The position numbers and the translations under genes were made by a program. Of a stretch of 64,000 nt of DNA, positions 1 to 8,680 are shown one piece after another (within the stretch, counting starts at the first letter, position 1; every line of letters starts with the position of its first letter). Below the pieces are notes generated by a model, which did no database searches, was not told the DNA's origin, and saw only the letters and a list, made by a program, of their open reading frames with translations. The DNA lies in NCBI RefSeq assembly GCF_025639885.1, contig NZ_CP106738.1, forward strand, positions 2,108,001 through 2,172,000, read 5' to 3'. Source of the stretch: Roseovarius pelagicus. Lineage in GTDB: Bacteria; Pseudomonadota; Alphaproteobacteria; Rhodobacterales; Rhodobacteraceae.

Positions 1-732
1 ATCCCCGCACGCCAATTGCTGTTGCTCAGGACCTGACGAGATCGCGCCCAGTTCGATCTCGATGCCCGAAGCCAGATCTGTTTGTCCGCCCTCATCAACC
101 GCCCGTTTCGTCAGTTGCATGGCAAGATGCGGCGCCTCGGCCACCTTGGCGGCAATATCACGGGCGGCATCAAGAAACCCATCCGCAGGTAGGACGCGCG
201 CCACGAGGCCGCGCGCGTGGGCCTCGTTCACGCCCATTTTCCGACTGGTGAAGAGTAACTCCTTCGCGCTCGACACCCCGATCACACGCTGCAGCCTCTG
301 AGTCGCGCCGACGGTGCCCCATTGCGGTTCGGGAAACAGGAAGGTCGCCTTGTCCGAGGCCACGATGAAATCGCTGGCCATGGCAATTTCGCCACCCGAA
401 CCCACCACGGGCCCCTGCACTGCGCAGAGCACGGGAAGCGGGCAGGTTTCGATAGACATGTACGCTCTGAACGCGGCTTGGCGACGGGCGATCACCCATG
501 CCTCGTCACGGCCATTCCGCTCTTTCAGATCGGCGCCGGCGCAGAAAACCGGCCCCTCTGAGCGGAGCAGCACCGCGCGAATGTCTTCGCCCATTTCAAA
601 GCCGGAAAAGACCTCGTGCAACTTGTGACAAAGTTCGAGGTTCACGGCATTCCGGGCGGCAACTCGGTCGATGACGACCTCACAGACGGCCCCTCGCCGT
701 TCCACCTTCACGAGGTCGGACTTCTCTGTCAT
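1..732 (-). CDS. Enoyl-CoA hydratase/isomerase (crotonase) family, partial at window edge
   Basis: The minus strand is open from an ATG at 732 to the window edge, giving 244 codons (MTEKSDLVKVERR...) with the C-terminus missing. The crotonase features are visible: the oxyanion-hole motif FCAGADL, the GSGGEIAMASD segment with the first catalytic Glu, and FPEPQWGTVG with the second. It should hydrate a 2-enoyl-CoA or isomerise an acyl-CoA in the cytosol. Its ATG overlaps the TGA of the upstream CoA transferase (ATGA), so the two are probably translationally coupled. It is the last visible gene of the operon that starts at 10108. The exact substrate cannot be told from sequence. Confidence 0.9.
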   Translation of the reverse strand, partial: MTEKSDLVKVERRGAVCEVVIDRVAARNAVNLELCHKLHEVFSGFEMGEDIRAVLLRSEGPVFCAGADLKERNGRDEAWVIARRQAAFRAYMSIETCPLPVLCAVQGPVVGSGGEIAMASDFIVASDKATFLFPEPQWGTVGATQRLQRVIGVSSAKELLFTSRKMGVNEAHARGLVARVLPADGFLDAARDIAAKVAEAPHLAMQLTKRAVDEGGQTDLASGIEIELGAISSGPEQQQLACGD

Positions 733-1907
733 GCCACCACTCCCTTGTCTCTCAATTCCGTCAATCTCGTACCGTCGACGCCGAGCGAGCGCAAAACCGC
801 GTCGGTATCCGCGCCCAGTTTTGGGGGCGCGAGAAATTCGATCGGATCGTAGCCCGAAAACCGGCCCGGCGTCGCAAGGCACTGTGTTTCGCCCCGGTCC
901 GGGTCGTCGAACTCGGCGACCATGCCGCGGAACCGGGTGTGCGGATCGTCGAGGATCTCGGGCACCGTATTGACCTCTCCAGCGGGAACGCCGGCCGCCC
1001 GCAGCATATCGGCAAGCTCGCCGCGCGCCCAAGGCAGGATCGCGGCCCGCAGCATCGACATGACCTCGTCCCGGCGCTCCACGCGCATGGCGTTCTTGTC
1101 CATCCACTCGGGCGCATCGAGGTCCAGCACGTCACAGACGGCCGGCCAATGCTGGTCGCTCGCAGAAATGAAAACCCATTCTCCGTCGCGGCATTCGAAG
1201 GCCGCGCTTGGGACACGACCCAGATGTTCCGTACCAGTCCGGGTCGGCTCGCGCCGCTGTGCGAACCACCACATGGTCGGCAAGCTCAGAAGACTAACCT
1301 GAACGTCCATCATCGCCAGATCGACATGGCAGCCGCGCCCCGATGTAGCGCGCCCCAGAAGCCCGGTCATGGCGGCGATCACGATCCAGAGGCCTGAAGT
1401 CATGTCAGCAAACGGCACCCCAACTTTGGCAGGCGCGCCATCGGGATGCCCCGTCAGGTCGATGACCCCCGAAAGCGCCTGAAACACCGTGTCATAGCCC
1501 TTGCGGTCCTTGTACGGTCCGGTCTGCCCGAACCCGGTGTTCGAAATATAGATGACGGCGGGATTGCGCGCGCTGACGGTATCATAGCCCAACCCCAGCT
1601 TTTCCATGCCCCCCGGCAGGAAATTCTCTACGATGACATCGGCCTGAGCGGCAAGATCGAGGGCGATCTGCCGCCCTTCCTCACTCCTGAGGTCGATGGC
1701 GACGGATTTCTTGCCTCGGTTAAAGGCACAGAAATAGGCGCTCTGCCCACCGTCGAAGGCAGGCTCGAAGCTGCGGGATTCATCTCCCGTTCCGGGGCGC
1801 TCGACCTTTATGACCTCCGCGCCCTGATCGGACATGATCTGCGTTGCCATCGGCCCCGCCAGAACGCGCGAGAAGTCAACGACCTTAATTCCATCCAGCG
1901 GTTTCAT
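729..1907 (-). CDS. CaiB/BaiF (class III) CoA-transferase
   Basis: A 392-residue protein of the usual length for family III CoA transferases, which move CoA between acids through an aspartyl-CoA intermediate. The N-terminus (LDGIKVVDFSRVLAGPMATQ) is typical. The likely catalytic residue is Asp168 in PFADMTSGL, at the position of Asp169 of formyl-CoA transferase. The start ATG at 1907 overlaps the upstream crotonase stop by one base (TGATG), and its own stop overlaps the next crotonase start. In context it would activate the acid made by the aldehyde dehydrogenase of the same operon. Donor and acceptor acids are unknown. Confidence 0.9.
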   Translation of the reverse strand: MKPLDGIKVVDFSRVLAGPMATQIMSDQGAEVIKVERPGTGDESRSFEPAFDGGQSAYFCAFNRGKKSVAIDLRSEEGRQIALDLAAQADVIVENFLPGGMEKLGLGYDTVSARNPAVIYISNTGFGQTGPYKDRKGYDTVFQALSGVIDLTGHPDGAPAKVGVPFADMTSGLWIVIAAMTGLLGRATSGRGCHVDLAMMDVQVSLLSLPTMWWFAQRREPTRTGTEHLGRVPSAAFECRDGEWVFISASDQHWPAVCDVLDLDAPEWMDKNAMRVERRDEVMSMLRAAILPWARGELADMLRAAGVPAGEVNTVPEILDDPHTRFRGMVAEFDDPDRGETQCLATPGRFSGYDPIEFLAPPKLGADTDAVLRSLGVDGTRLTELRDKGVVA

Positions 1908-2638
1908 CAGTTCTCCGTCCGGAATGAGCGCATCAACGCGTTCGTGTCTCGCCCAACGGCCATGGCCGCATCAAAAGGTATCTCTCCCACGCGATAGAAA
2001 AGCTGTTTCGTGGCGGCCATGGCCCGCGGGTTAACTTCCGCCCATGCGCTTGCGATCTGCAAGGCCGCGGGCAGCGGGTCGGCATCGACCACGCGGTTAA
2101 CAAGACCCAACTCCTTCGCCTCGTCCGCGTCGATCAGGCGGCCAAGCGACACCATCTCGAAGGCCGCCTTCCGGCCCAGGGCGCGCTGCAGGCCCGTCAT
2201 AACCAGCGCCGGAACGATGCCGTGCTTGGTTTCGGGATAGCCGAGTTTCAGACCGCGCGAAGCCACCACCATATCGCACCCGAGCGCGATACCGGCTCCG
2301 CCCCCGATAGTCGCGCCGTGCACCGCAGCGACGACCGGAACCGGTGACTGGCTGGCCACCGATTGCAACCGGCACGTCAGCTCCGCCCGCTCGAGAACCC
2401 GGTCGGACTGTTCTGGTGTCAGGTTCTTGAATTCGGACAGATCAGCGCCCGCACAGAACCCGCGGCCTTCTCCGCGGATGACGGCCGCGCGCACCGACGG
2501 CGCGGACGCAAGGTCTTCCAGCGACTTCAGCAATTGCTGGGTCAGCGCGGTGTTGAGCGCATTCAGCTTGTTAGGCCGGTTCATGGTGATGATCCGGACC
2601 CCGTCGCAATCCTCGAGTTCTACCAATCTGTCGGTCAT
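1907..2638 (-). CDS. Enoyl-CoA hydratase/isomerase family protein
   Basis: A 243-residue crotonase homologue beginning MTDRLVELEDC. I chose the ATG at 2638 because AAGGAAGGGC lies just ahead; the frame is open further upstream but only from a TTG. The oxyanion-hole motif FCAGADL and the segment YPETKHGIVP, with the second acid residue, are present. The place of the first catalytic Glu reads GGGAGIALGCD, so that Glu is replaced by Gly. This suggests isomerase, lyase or thioesterase-type chemistry rather than classical hydration. It is the second crotonase in this operon, lying 31 bases after the lyase gene. Family assignment is firm; the reaction is not. Confidence 0.88.
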   Translation of the reverse strand: MTDRLVELEDCDGVRIITMNRPNKLNALNTALTQQLLKSLEDLASAPSVRAAVIRGEGRGFCAGADLSEFKNLTPEQSDRVLERAELTCRLQSVASQSPVPVVAAVHGATIGGGAGIALGCDMVVASRGLKLGYPETKHGIVPALVMTGLQRALGRKAAFEMVSLGRLIDADEAKELGLVNRVVDADPLPAALQIASAWAEVNPRAMAATKQLFYRVGEIPFDAAMAVGRDTNALMRSFRTEN

Positions 2639-2669
2639 ACGCCCTTCCTTTCGTGCATTACTGATGTCG

Positions 2670-3602
2670 TCACACCGCTCGGCGCGGCAGCAACCCCGCC
2701 CGCGCCACCTTGCTGTCAAGCGTTCTGCCCAGCACCTGCTCGCACTGTTCAGAGATCCGCATCATGCGATCCAGATCGATTCCCGTGATGTGGCCTTCGG
2801 CCTCGAACATGGAAACCAGATCCTCGGTCGCAACATTTCCCGTCCGCCCGGTCCCGTATTGAATTTCGGAAGGGTGCCCGCCGACCCCGCCAAAGGCACT
2901 GTCGAAATGCGTGGCCCCGCCCTCGAGTGCCGCAAAGCAGTTCGCGATACCGGTGCCGCGCGTGTCGTGGAAATGCGCGACGCAGGTTACGTCGGGAACC
3001 TCTCTGGCAAACCGTTCCCACATCGCCCTGACCGCCGTCGGCGTGCCCGCCCCGACAGTATCGCCTACCGTCACCAACTCGGCTCCCAAAGAGGCAAAGC
3101 GCGCGACGTCCTTGACCACGCGGCCCGGATCGACCGGACCTTCGAACGGGCACCCGAGTGCCACCGAGATAACCCCGACAAGGCGGAACTTTCCTGCCGC
3201 GGCCTGCGCCATCTCCTCGACGCGAGCCCACTGTTCTGCGCGCGACGCGCGCAGGTTTCTCTGCGAATGGGTTTCCGTGGCCGAAGACAGAAAGCTAAGC
3301 TCGGTCGCCTCGCGGCCAGCCTCCAGATCCGACAGCGCGCGTTCTACAGCCTTCGGATTGGGACAAGTCGCCTTGTAATGAACGCCATCGCGCCGCCGGA
3401 TACCGGCCAGAACCTCGCTTGCGTCGGAAAATCCTGGCACGCGTTTCGGGTGGCTGTAACTGGTAGCCTCAATGCGCGGAAAGCCGGCGACGGTCATGGC
3501 GTCGATCAACGCGACCTTGTCGCTGGTATCAACCTGAACAGGCTCGTGCTGAAGCCCGTCGCGGGCGAAGCATTCACAGATCACAAGTGGGTCCGGCACC
3601 AT
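2670..3602 (-). CDS. HMG-CoA-lyase-like pyruvate carboxyltransferase-family enzyme
   Basis: A 310-residue TIM-barrel lyase of the HMG-CoA lyase/homocitrate synthase family. Visible features are FARDGLQHE near residue 14, HFHDTRGTG (metal ligands) and TGNVATEDLVSMFEAEG near the C-terminus. Family members split a 3-hydroxy-3-methyl-acyl-CoA into acetyl-CoA and a ketoacid. The signature GGCP, whose Cys is the active-site residue in HMG-CoA lyases, reads GGHP here (His243), so the chemistry or substrate may differ. I prefer the ATG at 3602, which overlaps the permease stop by one base (TGATG), over a TTG one codon earlier. Confidence 0.82.
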   Translation of the reverse strand: MVPDPLVICECFARDGLQHEPVQVDTSDKVALIDAMTVAGFPRIEATSYSHPKRVPGFSDASEVLAGIRRRDGVHYKATCPNPKAVERALSDLEAGREATELSFLSSATETHSQRNLRASRAEQWARVEEMAQAAAGKFRLVGVISVALGCPFEGPVDPGRVVKDVARFASLGAELVTVGDTVGAGTPTAVRAMWERFAREVPDVTCVAHFHDTRGTGIANCFAALEGGATHFDSAFGGVGGHPSEIQYGTGRTGNVATEDLVSMFEAEGHITGIDLDRMMRISEQCEQVLGRTLDSKVARAGLLPRRAV

Positions 3603-4420
3603 CAATGCTCCTGACTTTCGTCGCGACCGATGAACAGAAAGACAATCATGCCGACGATCACCATCCCGACCAGCAGGGACGAAATGGCGGCGACGGTCGG
3701 GTCGACCTGATCGCGGATGTTGGCGAACATCCGACGCGTCAGTGTCTCGTTTTCACCGGAGGACACAAAGAGCGCCACCACCACCTCGTCAAAGGATGTG
3801 ACGAAGGCGAAGACAGCGCCGGACATGACCGAAATCCTGATCTGCGGGAGGGTGACCGAAAGAAAGGCGCGCAATTCCGATGCTCCAAGGCTGCGGGAGG
3901 CTTCGTGCAATGCCATGTCGAAGCTCGACAACCCGCTGCCAACGGCGGTCAGCACGAAAGGAAGGGCCAGCATGGTATGCGCAAGGATAAGCCCGCCGAT
4001 CGTACCGTTCAGCCCAACCTTGGCGTAGACGAAGAACACACCGACTGCGATCAGGATCAGAGGCACGAGCATGGGCAGAATAAAGATCCCACGGACGCCC
4101 GTCGCAAAGATATCCGTACGACGATGCAACCCCCATGCGGCGGCGGTTCCGATGATCGTCGCGATGATCATCGTCGGCACTGCCACGCGTACGGAAACCC
4201 AAAGCGCATTCAACCATTCCGGTGAGCCAAGGAAAGCCCTGTACCAACGCAGGCTCAGTTCCTTCGGCGGGAATTCTAGATATTCCCCCGCCGAGAAAGA
4301 CATCGGCACGACCAGAAGACAGGGCACGACGAGGAAGATCATCACCAAGGCTACGACGATATAGAGCCAAAGACGCTGGCCACGGGTGATTTGGGTTCGG
4401 GTAACAGGTTCGGTCAGCAT
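3602..4420 (-). CDS. ABC transporter permease, PotC-like
   Basis: A 272-residue inner-membrane permease (MLTEPVTRTQITRGQRLWLYI) of the spermidine/putrescine family. It has about six membrane segments and an EAA-type loop (DMALHEASRSLGAS) that contacts the ATPase. The ATG at 4420 shares one base with the TAA of the first permease, and the stop overlaps the lyase gene. With the neighbouring PotB-, PotA- and PotD-like genes it forms one importer. Members of this family import polyamines, but also many other small organic solutes, so the substrate is inferred only from the linked catabolic genes. Confidence 0.88.
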   Translation of the reverse strand: MLTEPVTRTQITRGQRLWLYIVVALVMIFLVVPCLLVVPMSFSAGEYLEFPPKELSLRWYRAFLGSPEWLNALWVSVRVAVPTMIIATIIGTAAAWGLHRRTDIFATGVRGIFILPMLVPLILIAVGVFFVYAKVGLNGTIGGLILAHTMLALPFVLTAVGSGLSSFDMALHEASRSLGASELRAFLSVTLPQIRISVMSGAVFAFVTSFDEVVVALFVSSGENETLTRRMFANIRDQVDPTVAAISSLLVGMVIVGMIVFLFIGRDESQEH

Positions 4421-5319
4421 TACTTGGAACCTCCGGCGCGGCGTAGCACAAATTGGACGGCGAGAAGCACCATCGCGGTTGCGATCACAAGCACAACACC
4501 AAGCGCAGACGCCGCCCCCCAGTTGCCGTAGAGTGAGATGTTGTCGGCAATCTGCATGGCCCACATGTACGTTCGGCCACCGCCCAGAAGCACCGGTGTC
4601 ACGAAGAAGCCCAGACACAGCACAAAGATCAGACCGGCACCGGAGCTGAGACCAGAAACCGTCTGCGGGAAATAGATCTGCCAGAACGCCGTTGTGGGCG
4701 TGGCCCCGCAGTTGGACGCAGCCAGCATCAAAGAGGGATCAACAGCTTTCATCGACGCGTAAAGCGGCAGGATCATGAACGGCAGCATCACGTGAATCAT
4801 GCCGATGATCGTGCCGAATTCATTGTGGACCAGAGCAAGGGGCGTATCGATGATGCCCCAGCTCTGCAGCCACGTGTTGATCAGTCCGGTGCGCTGAAGA
4901 AGCACAAGCCACGCATAGGTGCGCACAAGCACCGAGGTCCAGAATGGCAACAGGACCGACAGCAAGATCACCAGCGAAAGGCGCCTTCCCGCCTGCGACA
5001 TAAGGTAAGCGACCGGGTATCCGAGAATGGCACAGCACACCGTCACAATGATCGCGATCCTGAAGGTCGTGGTGAACGTGCGCACATAGATCGACTTGCC
5101 CATGCGCTCGTAATTCGCCCAACTGAGATCTCCGGCTGCGTCATATGCCGACAGCCAGAACAACCAAAGTACGGGAACAAGCAGCACGAGAGCGATCAGG
5201 AACAGGCCGGGAAATGTCAGGGACGTTGCCCCGAACCGCTCCATCACTTCTTTGCGGCGCAGGGTGTCGGCGTTCAACCTTCCGTTTTTGCCTGATGAAG
5301 AGATGGCGATATCGTTCAT
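4420..5319 (-). CDS. ABC transporter permease, PotB-like
   Basis: A 299-residue permease starting MNDIAISSSGKNG, with a cytosolic N-terminal stretch of about 35 residues before the first membrane helix (FPGLFLIALVLLVPVLWLF). The EAA-like loop (LMLAASNCGATPTTAFWQIYFPQT) is present. I chose the ATG at 5319 because it overlaps the ATPase stop in the ATGA arrangement; the longer frame upstream only runs through the ATPase gene. It pairs with the PotC-like permease to make the membrane channel. Confidence 0.88.
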   Translation of the reverse strand: MNDIAISSSGKNGRLNADTLRRKEVMERFGATSLTFPGLFLIALVLLVPVLWLFWLSAYDAAGDLSWANYERMGKSIYVRTFTTTFRIAIIVTVCCAILGYPVAYLMSQAGRRLSLVILLSVLLPFWTSVLVRTYAWLVLLQRTGLINTWLQSWGIIDTPLALVHNEFGTIIGMIHVMLPFMILPLYASMKAVDPSLMLAASNCGATPTTAFWQIYFPQTVSGLSSGAGLIFVLCLGFFVTPVLLGGGRTYMWAMQIADNISLYGNWGAASALGVVLVIATAMVLLAVQFVLRRAGGSK

Positions 5320-6380
5320 TGCTCTGCATCCTCGACCAGAATGGTGCTGGACTGTTTGATCCAGAACGAGACCTTTTCGCCGGATTTCGGTATCTCGATA
5401 CCGGCCGTGTGCGGGTTGCACCGCACTTCCACCGAACAATCCTCTGGCAGCGCGATATCGAGCAGATAGCTGTCCCCTTGATAGATCACTTCTCGCGCGG
5501 TGCCGTCGATCCGATTGGCCACGCCCTGTTGCGGCGCATTCCAAGCCAGCTTCTCCGGCCGGATCAGCAGCCACGCATCGTCTTTTCCGTTCCACGGCTC
5601 ACGGGTGACGATCGGGTTTCCAAATAGACGGGGCGTGCCGTCGGTGACCTTGACCGGCAGGAACGAAGACTCGCCCATGAACTCAGCAACAAAACGGTTC
5701 GCCGGGAAATCGTAAAGCTGGCTCGGTGTGTCAAGCTGCATGAGTTTGCCGTGGTTGATTACGGCGATCCGATCGGACATCGTCAGCGCCTCGCGCTGGT
5801 CGTGAGTCACGTAAACCGTTGTCGTTCCCAACATCGCATGGAGGCGTTTGAGCTCGATCTGCATGTGCTCGCGCAGGTTTTTGTCCAGCGCCGACAGCGG
5901 TTCGTCCATAAGCATCATTCGGGGCTCGAAAACCATGGCCCGCGCCAGCGCGACCCGCTGTCGCTGTCCACCAGACAGCGCCTGGATCGTCCTGCCGGCT
6001 AGGTGATCCATCTTGACCGTGGACAGCGCCTGAGTGGCGCGGCGTTCCCGCTCGGACTTGCCGATTTTCCTGAGCTTGAGTGGATAGGCGACGTTCTCGA
6101 TGACGGTCATGTGAGGGAAAAGCGCGTAGCTCTGGAATACCATGCCGACGTCGCGGCGATGCGGCGGCAGTGTCAGAAATTCCTTGCCGTCAAGCTGCAC
6201 GCTGCCGCTGCTCGGCCGCGTGAAGCCGGCCAGAACGTTGAGAAGGGTCGTCTTACCCGACCCAGAGGGTCCCAGCAGTGTGATGAACTCGCCGGGTTCG
6301 ATATCGAAGCTCACTTCGTCAAGCGCGACGAAGGTTCCGTAGTTCTTGCTGACTTCGCGGATTGCGACCTGACCGGGCAT
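5316..6380 (-). CDS. ABC transporter ATP-binding protein, PotA-like
   Basis: A 354-residue ATPase with Walker A GPSGSGKTT, signature LSGGQRQRVALARA and Walker B MMLMDEPLSALD, followed by a C-terminal TOBE-type domain of about 110 residues, as in spermidine/putrescine importers. The ATG at 6380 has AAAAGGTAA eight bases ahead. It energises the two permeases encoded directly after it. A roughly 100-base gap with two hairpins separates it from the binding-protein gene, which may lower its expression relative to that gene. Confidence 0.92.
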   Translation of the reverse strand: MPGQVAIREVSKNYGTFVALDEVSFDIEPGEFITLLGPSGSGKTTLLNVLAGFTRPSSGSVQLDGKEFLTLPPHRRDVGMVFQSYALFPHMTVIENVAYPLKLRKIGKSERERRATQALSTVKMDHLAGRTIQALSGGQRQRVALARAMVFEPRMMLMDEPLSALDKNLREHMQIELKRLHAMLGTTTVYVTHDQREALTMSDRIAVINHGKLMQLDTPSQLYDFPANRFVAEFMGESSFLPVKVTDGTPRLFGNPIVTREPWNGKDDAWLLIRPEKLAWNAPQQGVANRIDGTAREVIYQGDSYLLDIALPEDCSVEVRCNPHTAGIEIPKSGEKVSFWIKQSSTILVEDAEQ

Positions 6381-6408
6381 GTCTGATTACCTTTTATGGG
6401 TCTGGATG

Positions 6409-6459
6409 GGGCAGGCTCCGTCCTGCCCTTGACCTGCCCGACACCTCTGTGCCGGGCAG
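6409..6459 (-). terminator. Two GC-rich hairpins between binding-protein and ATPase genes (attenuator candidate)
   Basis: Two perfect 7-bp stems lie in the only sizeable gap of the operon: GGGCAGG/CCTGCCC at 6409-6415 and 6422-6428 with a 6-base loop, and CTGCCCG/CGGGCAG at 6434-6440 and 6453-6459. Neither is followed by a long T run. They may stop part of the transcription or stabilise the 3' end of the binding-protein message, which is usual for binding-protein transporters. Confidence 0.4.
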
Positions 6460-6481
6460 TATGTCGAGGATAAGATCGTTC

Positions 6482-7504
6482 TTACTGGATCATCATCATC
6501 TTGTAGTCTTCCTGAACCTCGGCGGCGTTCTTCGCCCACCAGTCCACGTCGAGAATAAGCTGCTTCGCCGCGTTCTCCGGCGCAGTGTTGGACGCCTTCA
6601 CGACCTCCTCCGGCGCATTGGTGAGTTCGAACGCCTTTTGGTTCGCCGGACCGTAATAGGGCATCTCCTCGGGAATGTGAGCCTGCATTTCCGGCGAGAC
6701 GACCAGCGAAATCAGTGTCTGTGCGGCCTCGACGTTGTCAGACCCCTTCAGGATCGCCAGACAGCCAGAGCCGAGAATACCATCCTGATAGGTGTAAGCC
6801 ACCGGCGCACCGTTGTTGATGACCCCGGTCACCCGGCTACCCCAGATCGCCAGCATGTCAACCTCACCATCGGCGATCAACTGCGCCGATTGCGCGCCCG
6901 ATGCCCACCACACGCCGATATGCGGCTGGATTTTCTCAAGTGAACTGATCGCTTTTTCCATGTCCAGCGGATAGACATCTTCCTTTGCGACGCCCGCGCC
7001 GAGAAGACCGATTTCCATCATTTCCTGCGGATAGACACCCAGCGCACGGCGACCGGGGAAATCTTCAACGTTCCAGAAATCGACCCAGTTCTTGGGCGGG
7101 TTATCGCCATAGGTATCGGTGCGATACCCCAGAACGACCGAGTAGGAGTTGATTGAAATCCATTCATCCCCGCGCGATGCCTCGTGAACGCCACTTGCGT
7201 CGATCACCGAGTAGTCCAGCGGTTCGAAAAGCCCCTCTCGCGCACCCACGGCGCAGTTGTCGGCCCCGAGGTGCACGATATCCCAGCCTGGGTTTCCGGA
7301 CTGAACCTGTACGCGCACACCGGCGATGCCGTCATGGCTCTCCTGCCGCAGGCCGATGCCGGCCTGCTCTGCCGAGGGGATCCAGAGCGTCGAGGCAAGA
7401 TCCTCCTGCACCTTGCCGCCGAAGCCGGCGATCGTCAGTTCCTGTGCAGACACACCGCCCGCCACCATCATCGGGATCAGTCCCGTAATCAGTACCTTCT
7501 TCAT
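6482..7504 (-). CDS. Extracellular solute-binding protein, PotD-like
   Basis: A 340-residue periplasmic binding protein. The N-terminus (MKKVLITGLIPMMVAGGVSA) is a Sec signal peptide with probable cleavage after VSA. The ATG at 7504 is preceded by a strong GGAGG seven bases away; the earlier in-frame start lacks this. The fold class (spermidine/putrescine-type, ELTIAGFGGK...) matches the linked ATPase and permeases. It captures the substrate and hands it to the two permeases. The polyamine-binding residues cannot be judged by eye. Confidence 0.88.
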   Translation of the reverse strand: MKKVLITGLIPMMVAGGVSAQELTIAGFGGKVQEDLASTLWIPSAEQAGIGLRQESHDGIAGVRVQVQSGNPGWDIVHLGADNCAVGAREGLFEPLDYSVIDASGVHEASRGDEWISINSYSVVLGYRTDTYGDNPPKNWVDFWNVEDFPGRRALGVYPQEMMEIGLLGAGVAKEDVYPLDMEKAISSLEKIQPHIGVWWASGAQSAQLIADGEVDMLAIWGSRVTGVINNGAPVAYTYQDGILGSGCLAILKGSDNVEAAQTLISLVVSPEMQAHIPEEMPYYGPANQKAFELTNAPEEVVKASNTAPENAAKQLILDVDWWAKNAAEVQEDYKMMMIQ

Positions 7505-7533
7505 AATTTCCTCCCTCTTGAACATTTGGATGA

Positions 7534-8667
7534 TTAGTCGAATGTGATGACCTGACGCGTCACCGCCCCAGCAGCGAGTTTGTCAAAGCCCTCGTTGATC
7601 TGATCGAGCGACAACGTGCCCGACAGCAGTTTCTCGACTGGCAGCCGGCCCTGCCGGAACAGATCGAGATAACGTGGAACGTCGCGCGTCGGGACACTGG
7701 ACCCAAAGTAGCTGCCCTTGACCGTGCGTTCTCCGGCGACCAGCGAAACCGGCGGCAGGTTCCAGATTGTATCGTTTCTCGCCAGACTTGCGGTAATGGT
7801 AGTGCCACCGCGTCGGGTGATGGCATAGGCCATCTCCATCGTCGAAGGCACGCCGGCCATCTCCAGTGCATACTGGACACCACCCTTGGTGTGCTCGAGA
7901 ACCGCTTCGACGCAGCCTTCATCGCGCGCGTTGAAGGTTGCCGTGGCGCCCAGCTCCTTCGCCTGGGCCAGCTTGTCGTCGTTCACATCGATCCCGATTA
8001 TCTCGCGCGCTCCGCAGGCCCGCGCCATCATGACCGAGGAAAGCCCGACCCCGCCGAGGCCGACAACAGCAACGGTATCCCCAATGCTCACACCCGCGGA
8101 ATTTGCAACCGCGCCGCCGCCCGTCAAAACAGCGCACCCGAATAGCGCGGCATGTGTCGGCTCGACGGGGTCATCCACCTTGATCAGGGAATGGCGCGAC
8201 ACCACGACCATTTCCGAGAAGGCCGAAAGACCCGCTTGGTGATGGATATTCTTGCCTTTGTGCTGCATCCGGCGATGTCCGGAAAGCAGCGTGCCCGCGG
8301 CGTTGGCCTTAGTGCCCTCTTCGCACAGAACCGGTCGTCCATCGATGCATTCCGGGCAATGGCCACAGCGCGGCATGAAGGAAAAGATCACCTGATCTCC
8401 TGCGGACAAGTCGCTGACACGACCGCCGACCTCCAAAACCTCACCACAGGCCTCGTGCCCGAGAACCATCGGCATCTCCTTCGGCCTGTCTCCACTGATA
8501 AAGCTCAGGTCGGTGTGGCACAACGCTGCCGCCGTCACCTTGACCAGAACCTCCTCGTCGCCAGGCGGCGCAAGGTCGATCTCGGCAATTTCGATGGGCT
8601 TGCTTTGGGCATAAGGGCCTTCGACCCCTTGTTTGAGCAGAAGCGCGGCTTTTGTCTTGAGGCTCAT
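7534..8667 (-). CDS. Zinc-dependent (MDR) alcohol dehydrogenase
   Basis: A 377-residue class III-type alcohol dehydrogenase starting MSLKTKAALLL at 8667, with AAGGAGA ahead of the ATG. Catalytic zinc ligands are seen in ALCHTDLSF and LGHEACGEV, and the structural zinc site in CGHCPECIDGRPVLC. The NAD(P)-binding motif is VVGLGGVGLSS. It would oxidise a primary alcohol to an aldehyde in the cytosol. It lies 13 bases after the aldehyde dehydrogenase gene, which suggests that the two catalyse consecutive steps. Confidence 0.92.
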   Translation of the reverse strand: MSLKTKAALLLKQGVEGPYAQSKPIEIAEIDLAPPGDEEVLVKVTAAALCHTDLSFISGDRPKEMPMVLGHEACGEVLEVGGRVSDLSAGDQVIFSFMPRCGHCPECIDGRPVLCEEGTKANAAGTLLSGHRRMQHKGKNIHHQAGLSAFSEMVVVSRHSLIKVDDPVEPTHAALFGCAVLTGGGAVANSAGVSIGDTVAVVGLGGVGLSSVMMARACGAREIIGIDVNDDKLAQAKELGATATFNARDEGCVEAVLEHTKGGVQYALEMAGVPSTMEMAYAITRRGGTTITASLARNDTIWNLPPVSLVAGERTVKGSYFGSSVPTRDVPRYLDLFRQGRLPVEKLLSGTLSLDQINEGFDKLAAGAVTRQVITFD

Positions 8668-8680
8668 TCGTTCGTCTCCT

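Noticed and set aside
2427..3614. A 395-codon plus-strand frame over the lyase and crotonase genes
   Set aside because: It covers the antisense of two well-supported genes and looks like a compositional shadow.
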